This document shows positions 10,047 through 17,613 of a stretch of 64,000 bases of DNA, one piece after another. Location of the stretch: positions 16,102 through 80,101 of the forward strand of contig JADLGE010000047.1 in assembly GCA_020849475.1 (NCBI GenBank). The letters are read 5' to 3'. The translations under genes and the position numbers were made by a program. The notes under the pieces are model-generated. The model worked only from the letters and a program-made list of their open reading frames with translations. It was not told where the DNA came from and ran no database searches. Within the stretch, counting starts at the first letter, position 1, and each line of letters begins with the position of its first letter. The stretch comes from Gammaproteobacteria bacterium. GTDB taxonomy: Bacteria > Pseudomonadota > Gammaproteobacteria > Ga0077536.

Positions 10047-10194
10047 GAGACTCTCCTCAATAAAAACCAAAGGCGGTGGCCGCGCGAGCTGCGGTTCACT
10101 CGAATTGACTAGCGGCCATGAGCGGCCGCAACTTGAGGGTAGGGGAGCAGGAGAGGGGCGGCTCGCGGTGGCGCCGTCGAGCCATTTTCCGCCA

Positions 10195-10221
10195 CCGACA
10201 CGCGGCCACCCGGCGTGTCGG
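10195..10221. terminator. GC-rich hairpin between EthD-like gene and MCP gene
   Basis: ccgacacgc / gcgtgtcgg, 9-bp arms with 9-nt loop, in a gap downstream of a gene stop; no U-tract. Confidence 0.35.
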
Positions 10222-10239
10222 CGGCGTTTGTCGGTGGGC

Positions 10240-10608
10240 TTAGCGCCGCTCGGGCGGCATCACGGTTTCGTGGTCTTCCATGATCATGAAACGAATCGAG
10301 GATTTGTCGAACAGCATCTCTTCGTCGGCGCCGATGATGGCGGCGGTTTCCGGCTCGGTCAGCATCGCCATGCCGCGCTGAAACTCTGCTTCGTCATCGA
10401 ACCAGATCTCGGTCAGCACATCGTAGGGTGGCTCGGCATCGGCGCCGTAGACGTCGTTGCCGTAGGGGCGGATGAAGTGCCTTACGTAGCGCTTCATGTT
10501 CGGTACTTTGCTGGCGCCGAGCGGTGCGTGGCGAGTTTCGTAGTAGTTGATGAAGTCCTCCATGCTCATGCCGCGTCTGCGCTTGATCATGACCATCGCC
10601 TTGAACAT
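10240..10608 (-). CDS. EthD-domain (dimeric alpha/beta barrel) protein
   Basis: MFKAMVMIKRRRGMSMEDFINYYETRHAPLGASKVPNMKRYVRHF matches the EthD pattern. Confidence 0.8.
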   Translation of the reverse strand: MFKAMVMIKRRRGMSMEDFINYYETRHAPLGASKVPNMKRYVRHFIRPYGNDVYGADAEPPYDVLTEIWFDDEAEFQRGMAMLTEPETAAIIGADEEMLFDKSSIRFMIMEDHETVMPPERR

Positions 10609-10683
10609 TGCCTCGCCCTCGCTGGTGGTGTCTGGCGCCGATGATAGCGAGCGTGGCGCTGCACCCCCACCTTCCAATGGGGG

Positions 10684-11283
10684 TTATGCCGCCGAGCGTC
10701 GCTGCTCGCGCCACACCTTGATGACGCTGCCGACATTCGATAGCGGCGCTTTCAGAAGCCAGGTGATGGCCAGCTCTTCGATGGCCGCGGCGACCGCCAG
10801 CAGCGCGGCGGCGCGCAACAGGTTGGCAGGACCGCCCCACAGCGCCCACATCAAGGCCAGCGCCGTGGCGCCGACGGCGGCCTTGACCAGCAGCGTGTGG
10901 TAGCTGGTGAAACGCCGGAACTTGGCGAAGCCGACCACGCCCGGCACCACGAAGCTCGCGATGATGGCGAGCATCGCCGGCCATTGTTCGGCCACCAGCC
11001 GCGGGAACAGCAGCGGCAGACTCACGGCGATGGCGCAATAGGCGGCGCCATCGGCCCACGAATCGAGACGCGCGCCGAAGCGCGTGGTGCCGCCGGTGAG
11101 GCGCGCGACCGTGCCATCGGCAAAATCGGTGAAGAACGACGCGGCCAGCATCCACAAAAATGCGTCACGCCAGCCGGCCAGCGCGAAGATCACCAGCGAC
11201 GGCGCGGCGACCAGCAGCCGAAATGCGGTCAGGCAGTTGGCCACGGTCCAGCGTCGATGGTGCAGGCGCGTGGCGCCGCTCAT
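10684..11283 (-). CDS. CDP-alcohol phosphatidyltransferase family protein
   Basis: Motif DFADGTVARLTGGTTRFGARLDSWADGAAY (DG..AR...G..LD..AD) with TM segments; ATGA overlap with upstream gene. Confidence 0.88.
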   Translation of the reverse strand: MSGATRLHHRRWTVANCLTAFRLLVAAPSLVIFALAGWRDAFLWMLAASFFTDFADGTVARLTGGTTRFGARLDSWADGAAYCAIAVSLPLLFPRLVAEQWPAMLAIIASFVVPGVVGFAKFRRFTSYHTLLVKAAVGATALALMWALWGGPANLLRAAALLAVAAAIEELAITWLLKAPLSNVGSVIKVWREQRRSAA

Positions 11284-12032
11284 AACGTGAACCACGCTTG
11301 CAAGGGCGCGTGATCCGACAGACTCGGCCACGGCGCGCCCGCCAGGCGTGTCGCGGCGCGTACTTCCAGGCCGCGACAGTAGATGCGGTCCATGGGAAAC
11401 AGCGGCGCCCACGACGGAAAGCTGCGCGCGTGGCGACCATGCAGTTCGCGAAACACCTCGCGCAGGCCGAGAGCCGCGTTGAATTCACGCTCGGCACGGC
11501 CCCACCAGTCGTTGAAGTCACCCGCTACGATCAAGGCTTCGTGGTGCGGAATGCACGCTTCGATATGCGTGCACAGGCGCTGGATCTGCGGCCGCCGCTC
11601 GACCGCGATGAAACCGAAATGGATGCACACCAGGTGTACGCAGCGCCCGGCCTCTGGAATCTCTATGCGCCCGTGCAACAGGCTGCGACTGGCGGCGAAG
11701 GGGTAGGGCGAAACGTCGACGTTCTCCCAATCGAGCAGCGGATAGCGGCTCAAAATCGCATTGCCGTGATGACCATGGTCGTACAAGGCATTCTTGCCGT
11801 AGGCGTGGTGCGACCACAGGCTGTCGGCAATGAATTCGAATTGCGACGCCTGCGGCCACTGCTCGACACTTGCGGCGTGGTGACGATGTTCGCCCTGGGC
11901 CTCCTGCAGGAACACCACATCGGCGGCACTGCCTGCCAAGGCCTCGCGCATGCGCGGCAGCACGAAGGTGCGCCGGCCATCGCCGGAGAATCCTTTGTGC
12001 ATGTTGTAAGTAAGAACGCTGAGTTCGCTCAT
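11280..12032 (-). CDS. Endonuclease/exonuclease/phosphatase (EEP) family protein
   Basis: LSVLTYNMHKGF, VFLQEAQGEH, VAGDFNDW, SDHAPLQAWF motifs. Confidence 0.88.
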   Translation of the reverse strand: MSELSVLTYNMHKGFSGDGRRTFVLPRMREALAGSAADVVFLQEAQGEHRHHAASVEQWPQASQFEFIADSLWSHHAYGKNALYDHGHHGNAILSRYPLLDWENVDVSPYPFAASRSLLHGRIEIPEAGRCVHLVCIHFGFIAVERRPQIQRLCTHIEACIPHHEALIVAGDFNDWWGRAEREFNAALGLREVFRELHGRHARSFPSWAPLFPMDRIYCRGLEVRAATRLAGAPWPSLSDHAPLQAWFTL

Positions 12033-12054
12033 GTTCGGATGGCCCGAGTGGTGT

Positions 12055-12534
12055 TCACCACGGCCGTGAGCGCATACGCAGGCGATAGAGCAGCGGCGAC
12101 GCGAGCCTGACGGTCAGCACGAAGGCAATCACCACCAGCGCCACCTGCAGCCACGACAGTGCCAGCGCATCGCGCAACGCGAGCGTTGGCAACAAGGCTT
12201 CGGGGATGCTGTCCAGGCGCGGTGCGCGTTGCCCGGCATCGAGCCCCAGGCGGCGCTTGATGAAACTCGCGAGCAGGTCGCCGACCATCGCGAGCGCGCC
12301 CACCTGCAAGCCTTGCATCCACGACAATCCGAGCAGTGGCGCGGTGAGCGCGCACAGCAGGCTGGCCGCCACCAGGCCGCGCCAAGTCTTCGAGCGGCCG
12401 AAAAGACGCCGCTCGTCGCGCAGAATGAGGCCGGCGTCGACGGGTTGCTGCCACAGGTCGCCCAGCACATGCCGCGCCAGCACCGGCGCGCTGTTGGCAA
12501 GCGTGATGAGAGCGACGAGTTGCAGTACCGGCAC
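12055..12534 (-). CDS. CarS-like (CDP-archaeol synthase / DUF46 family) membrane protein
   Basis: NSAPVLARHV, DERRLFGRSKTWRGL, GDLLASFIKRRLGL, PRLDSIPEALLP motif series plus TM helices. Confidence 0.75.
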   Translation of the reverse strand: MPVLQLVALITLANSAPVLARHVLGDLWQQPVDAGLILRDERRLFGRSKTWRGLVAASLLCALTAPLLGLSWMQGLQVGALAMVGDLLASFIKRRLGLDAGQRAPRLDSIPEALLPTLALRDALALSWLQVALVVIAFVLTVRLASPLLYRLRMRSRPW

Positions 12535-12633
12535 GCTGTTTGTTGCTCACGTTCTCCATGAGCCTAGTCTGAAAGCCGACGCGTCGCCCGGTGTTGACCC
12601 GCGTCAGGCGCGGATGGGCGACTCGCGAACCGT

Positions 12634-13101
12634 TTACATGAAGCGCAACAGTATGCGGCGACTATGGGCGTCGAGCCTGGCCTGGTCGACCACTTCCAAC
12701 TGCAGGCCGTGGCTGTCGGTGATCATGAGGCGGCCTTCGTCGAGACGGCGAATGTCTTCTTCGGCCTTCAGCACGAACTCGGTCTGGCCGCGGTCGGTGC
12801 GCACGGTCCAGGTGCTGGGCGTGGCAAAGGCGCTGCAGTCGATGATCGCCTCAATCTTCGGCACGAATTCACGCGCCGCAAGCGTCTCGGTAATGAGGCC
12901 GCGCGCGGGCTCCGCCAACTCCGACAGACGCGCAATGTTCACCACTTCATGGCCGCCGGCAGACACCAGGGCCACGCACTCGTCGGGTGCGGTGAGCGGG
13001 AAAGCGCGCACCGGCACCACGGCGTCGTAGTGCGTGCCGTCCGCCAGCCGCAATTGCAGACGGCCGCGCGTGTCCGGGCTCAAAGTGAATTCCTGCGTCA
13101 T
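12634..13101 (-). CDS. DUF1854 family protein (cyanophycin-associated)
   Basis: Sequence resembles DUF1854; ATGA-type overlap with the ABC transporter gene and adjacent to cyanophycin synthetase genes. Confidence 0.8.
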   Translation of the reverse strand: MTQEFTLSPDTRGRLQLRLADGTHYDAVVPVRAFPLTAPDECVALVSAGGHEVVNIARLSELAEPARGLITETLAAREFVPKIEAIIDCSAFATPSTWTVRTDRGQTEFVLKAEEDIRRLDEGRLMITDSHGLQLEVVDQARLDAHSRRILLRFM

Positions 13102-15326
13102 TGTTCTGCCTCGATGCGCGCCTGCGCTTCGTAAAGCCGCGCATAGGCGCCATCCTGCGCAAGCAGCGTGTCATGGTCGCCAATCTCGACGATGCGCCCG
13201 CGCTCCAGCACCACCAGGCGATTGGCCTGGCGCAAGGTCGAAAGTCGATGGGCGATGGCGATGGTGGTGCGGCCGCGCACCAGGTTGTCGAGCGCCTTCT
13301 GGATTTCCTTCTCGGTCTCGGTATCGACCGAAGAAGTCGCCTCGTCGAGCAGCAGAATCTTCGGATCGATCAGCAGGGCCCGCGCGATCGACAGGCGCTG
13401 ACGTTCGCCGCCCGACAGTTGCTGGCCGCGCTCACCGACCAGCGAGTCATAGCCATGGGGCAGGCGCAGGATGAAGTCGTGCGCATGGGCGGCGCGTGCG
13501 GCGGCGACGATTTCTTCGCGCGTGGCATCGGGTTTGCCATAGGCGATGTTGTCCGCCACCGTGCCGAAAAACATGAAGGGTTCCTGCAAAACCAGGCCGA
13601 TGTTCTTGCGGAAGTCCGGAATCGAAAGCTGCCGGATGTCGATACCGTCGAGCAGAATCGCGCCCTCGGCGACGTCGTAGAAGCGGCACATGAGATTGAC
13701 CAGCGTGCTCTTGCCCGAGCCGCTTTGGCCGACCAGGCCGATCATCTCGCCGGGCTGGATGTCGAGCGAGACATCGCGCACCACTGCGCGGCTGCCATAG
13801 CGGAAGCCGACGTTACGCAACTCGATATGGCCGCGCACGGCGGCCAGTTTCTGCGGCGTCTGCGGCTCCGGCACGCTCGAGACGTGATCGAGAATGTCGA
13901 AGATGCGCTTGGCCGCGGCCGCGGCCTTCTGGGTCACCGACACGATGCGACTCATGGAATCGAGGCGCGTATAGAAACGCCCGATGTAGGCCAGAAAGGC
14001 GGTCAGCACACCGACCGTGATCTCGTGCTTGGATACCTGGTAGATGCCGAAACCCCACACCACCAACAGGCCGAGTTCGGTCAGCAGTGTGACGGTCGGC
14101 GTAAACAGTGCCCAAATCTTGTTGAGCCTGTCGTTCTGCGCGAGGTTGTACTTGTTGGCCTTCAGGAAGCGCTGACCTTCACGCTCTTCCTGCGCGAAGG
14201 CTTTGACCACGCGGATGCCGGGGATGGTGTCTGACAAAACGTTGGTGACTTCCGACCAGATGCGCGTCAGCCGCTCGAAACCGGTGCGCAGCTTTTCGCG
14301 CACGATGTGAATCAGCCACACGATGAACGGCAGCGGCAGCAAGGTGGTGAGTGCCAGCCACGGATTGATCGAAAACAGGATGGCGGCGGTCATCAGCATC
14401 ACCAGCACGTCGGTGATGAAGTCGAGTGCGTGCAAGGACAGAAACACGCAAATGCGATCGGATTCCGAGCCGAGGCGCGAAATCAGATCGCCCGTGCGTT
14501 TGCCGCCGAAATACTCCAGCGACAGCTTAAGCAGGTGATCGAACGTGGTGGTGCGCAGATCCGCGCCAATGCGTTCCGACACCAGCGCCAGGATGTAACT
14601 GCGCGCCCAGCCCAACAGCCATGCGACCAGCGACGCGCCGACCAGTCCGCTCAAATACATCGTCACCAGCGCCTGATCGATGGGCGTGCCGTTCTGAAAC
14701 GGAATCAGCACCTTGTCCATGAGCGGCATGGTCAGGTAGGGCGGTATCAAGGTGGCGAAGGTCGAGGCCAGCGTGAACAGGAAGCCAAAGAACAATTGCA
14801 CGCGATAAGGCCGCGCAAAGCGCCACAGGCGGAACAGGGTCCAGGTTGATGGCGGTGTGTGCAGTTGTTGCGCACACACCGGGCATTCGTCGTGGCTGGC
14901 ATCGAGCACGCTATTGCATATCGGGCAGTGCTCGACTGCTTCGTGCACGGCGGCGTCGCCGGCCAGTACGCGCTCGGTTTCGGCCACGAAGCGTTTGGCG
15001 CCGAGGTCCTGGGCCAGCGTGAATCGCAGGCGCCCGAGGCGTTCTTCACCGCGCAGGATCTCAAGCGTGCCGACCCCGGCATGCTCGATGTGATTCAGCA
15101 AAAGTTCATTGCCTAACGGCCAGTCTTGCCCCCCAGCGTGCTCATCCAGATACACGATGCGGGTATCGGTCAGGAGCGCCAGGCCTCGCGCGTAACGCAG
15201 TTCCGCGGTGAGGTCGGTCTCGAACCAGGCGCGCACGGTTTCCGTGCTGGCGATGTGGTTGGTGGCCAGGGCCTGCCAGTGTTGAGGCAGGGCGGGTACA
15301 AGCGAAAATTGGGAACGAGCAGTCAT
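13098..15326 (-). CDS. ABC transporter, fused permease and ATPase (cyanophycin-associated)
   Basis: N-terminal extension with paired Cys (CPICNSVLDASHDECPVC), TM domain, Walker A GQSGSGKST, signature LSGGERQRLSIARALL, Walker B ILLLDEATSSVD. Confidence 0.92.
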   Translation of the reverse strand: MTARSQFSLVPALPQHWQALATNHIASTETVRAWFETDLTAELRYARGLALLTDTRIVYLDEHAGGQDWPLGNELLLNHIEHAGVGTLEILRGEERLGRLRFTLAQDLGAKRFVAETERVLAGDAAVHEAVEHCPICNSVLDASHDECPVCAQQLHTPPSTWTLFRLWRFARPYRVQLFFGFLFTLASTFATLIPPYLTMPLMDKVLIPFQNGTPIDQALVTMYLSGLVGASLVAWLLGWARSYILALVSERIGADLRTTTFDHLLKLSLEYFGGKRTGDLISRLGSESDRICVFLSLHALDFITDVLVMLMTAAILFSINPWLALTTLLPLPFIVWLIHIVREKLRTGFERLTRIWSEVTNVLSDTIPGIRVVKAFAQEEREGQRFLKANKYNLAQNDRLNKIWALFTPTVTLLTELGLLVVWGFGIYQVSKHEITVGVLTAFLAYIGRFYTRLDSMSRIVSVTQKAAAAAKRIFDILDHVSSVPEPQTPQKLAAVRGHIELRNVGFRYGSRAVVRDVSLDIQPGEMIGLVGQSGSGKSTLVNLMCRFYDVAEGAILLDGIDIRQLSIPDFRKNIGLVLQEPFMFFGTVADNIAYGKPDATREEIVAAARAAHAHDFILRLPHGYDSLVGERGQQLSGGERQRLSIARALLIDPKILLLDEATSSVDTETEKEIQKALDNLVRGRTTIAIAHRLSTLRQANRLVVLERGRIVEIGDHDTLLAQDGAYARLYEAQARIEAEQ

Positions 15327-15444
15327 TACTTATATTATCGCCGGATTGAGTACAGGATGGTGCCGTTGCCGCCTGGGGCCGCTTCCCGCGGTGAGCGTGG
15401 CGCCTAAACGGGTACGCCCGTATCGCCACCAACAGCCATCGCTG

Positions 15445-17613
15445 ATGAATCAACACGACATTCGAATTCTCGATCAAATCTTCCTGCGCGGCCCCAACCG
15501 CTGGTCCTATCGTCCCGCCCTGGAGGCGCTGGTCGATATCGGGACCTTGGAGGAATTCCCTTCCAATACCCTGCCCGGCTTCGTGCCGCGCCTGGTCGAA
15601 TGGCTGCCGGGCTTGCGCAAGCACGAATGCAGCTATGAAGAGCCGGGCGGCTTTGTACGCCGCCTGGAGGAGGGTACCTGGGTCGGCCATATTCTGGAGC
15701 ACGTGACGCTCGAATTGCAGACCCAGGCCGGCAGGCCCGCCGGTTTCGGCCGCGCACGCAGCACCGCGACCACCGGCATCTACCACGTAGTGGTGCGCAC
15801 CACCCAGGAAGACCTGACCCGCACCTGCCTGCTGCGCGCGCGCGATCTGATCCTCGCCGCCATCCACGGCAAAGCGTTCGATGTCAGCCAGACTCTGCGT
15901 GAACTGCGGGTGCTGGCCGACCGCAAGGGTTTCGGGCCGAGCACTGCCTGCATTGTCGATGCGGCCGTCAACGCCAAGATTCCGGTGGTGCCGCTGTCGC
16001 AAGGCAATCTCGTCATTCTTGGCCACGGCACCCGCCAGCGCCGTATCTGGACCGCCGAGACTGATAGAACCTCGGCCATCGCCGAATCCATCGCCAGCGA
16101 CAAGGATCTCGCCAAACAACTGATCGCACCCTGTGGCATTCCGGTGCCGGAAGGGCAGCTCGTGCGTAACGCTGACGCCGCCGTCGAAGCGGCCGAGGAC
16201 ATCGGCTACCCAGTCGCGGTCAAGCCGGGTGAGGCCAGCCGTGGCGAGGCGGTGTTCCTCGATTTGAATGACGAAAGCGCGGTGCGCGCCGCTTTTGCCG
16301 CTGCCAATGAAGTCGACTCGACCGTAATCGTCGAGAAATACATCGAAGGCGAAGAACACCGTCTGCTGGTGGTCGGTGACAAGGTCGTAGCCGCCACCCG
16401 CGCCGAGATGTTCCGCATCACCGGCAATGGTCGCGATACCCTGCAGCATTTGCTCATCCTGGCCTTGAACCAGCTCGCCGAGGCGTCCGCGCCGACCGCC
16501 GTGCCGCTCACCATTGAAGACTTCGAAGATTTTCCGACCGTGCGTCTGGCCTTGAACCGCCAGGGGCTGTCGTTCGACGCCGTGCCGGCCGCAGGCCAGA
16601 CGGTCGAACTGCCGCGTCACGCCAAGATTGGCGTCGATGTGCTGGCCGAGGTGCATCCCAGCATCGCCGCCCTGGCGGCCCTCGCCGCACGGGTGGTGGG
16701 TCTTGATATCGCCGGTGTGGATATCGTCGCCAAGGACATTTCCCGACCGCTCGCCGCCCAGGGTGGCGCGCTGATTGAAATCAATGCCGGGCCGGCACTG
16801 CCGACCCACCTGCCGCGCGGGCCTAACGGCTCGCATCATGCCGGCGAGGCCATCGTCCGCCACCTGTTTCCGGGCGACGATCACGGCCGCATCCCGCTGA
16901 TCGGCGTCGGCGGCAGCAATGACACCACGGCCGTTGCACGCCTGGTCGGCTTTCTGTTGCATCTGCATGGCGTGGCGGTGGGCGTTGCCTGCGGCAATGG
17001 TCTGTACCTGGGCGAGCGCCGCGTCGACCATAACGATGCCGCCAACTGGGCTGCTGGTCAGCGCCTGCTGGTCAATCGCACGCTGAATGCCGCGGTCATC
17101 GAGACCACCGCCGAAAGCTTGCTGCGTGAAGGCTTGCCCTATGACCGCTGCCAGGTGGCGCTGGTGACGTCTCTCCAGGGCGACGATCGCCTCGCGCGCT
17201 TTGGCGTCGAAGACAGTGAACAGCTCACCAAATTGCTGCGCACCCATGTCGATGTGGTGCTCGCGCAGGGTGTCGCCGTGTTGAATGCCGACGACGCCGG
17301 GGTGCTGGCACTCGCCGAATTCTGCGAAGGCGAAATACTGATCTACAGCCGCGACGCGCAGTCGCCGGCGGTGCGCGAGGCGCTGGCCGCCGGCCGTCGC
17401 GCGGTCTATCGCGACGAGGACGAACTGGTGTTCGCCCAGGGCGCCAACGCCGAGCGTCTGCCCATCCCGCCCACCTTCGACGCCCCCGAGTGTTTGCCGG
17501 CCGCCGCCTGTGCGTGGGCCGCGAACGTGCCGGTGGACCTCATCGTGAGCGGCATCGTCGGTTTCCCGTCGGCCACCACGGCCGCCGATGAAGCCCAACG
17601 TACCAACAACTGA
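15445..17613 (+). CDS. Cyanophycin synthetase-like protein with divergent Mur-ligase module (CphA'-like)
   Basis: Collinear with downstream CphA (RGPNRWSYRPALEAL, ATP-grasp EKYIEGEEHRLLVVGDK, GALIEINAGPALPTH), but P-loop reads GVGGSNDTTA and the C-terminus is truncated. Confidence 0.85.
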   Translation: MNQHDIRILDQIFLRGPNRWSYRPALEALVDIGTLEEFPSNTLPGFVPRLVEWLPGLRKHECSYEEPGGFVRRLEEGTWVGHILEHVTLELQTQAGRPAGFGRARSTATTGIYHVVVRTTQEDLTRTCLLRARDLILAAIHGKAFDVSQTLRELRVLADRKGFGPSTACIVDAAVNAKIPVVPLSQGNLVILGHGTRQRRIWTAETDRTSAIAESIASDKDLAKQLIAPCGIPVPEGQLVRNADAAVEAAEDIGYPVAVKPGEASRGEAVFLDLNDESAVRAAFAAANEVDSTVIVEKYIEGEEHRLLVVGDKVVAATRAEMFRITGNGRDTLQHLLILALNQLAEASAPTAVPLTIEDFEDFPTVRLALNRQGLSFDAVPAAGQTVELPRHAKIGVDVLAEVHPSIAALAALAARVVGLDIAGVDIVAKDISRPLAAQGGALIEINAGPALPTHLPRGPNGSHHAGEAIVRHLFPGDDHGRIPLIGVGGSNDTTAVARLVGFLLHLHGVAVGVACGNGLYLGERRVDHNDAANWAAGQRLLVNRTLNAAVIETTAESLLREGLPYDRCQVALVTSLQGDDRLARFGVEDSEQLTKLLRTHVDVVLAQGVAVLNADDAGVLALAEFCEGEILIYSRDAQSPAVREALAAGRRAVYRDEDELVFAQGANAERLPIPPTFDAPECLPAAACAWAANVPVDLIVSGIVGFPSATTAADEAQRTNN

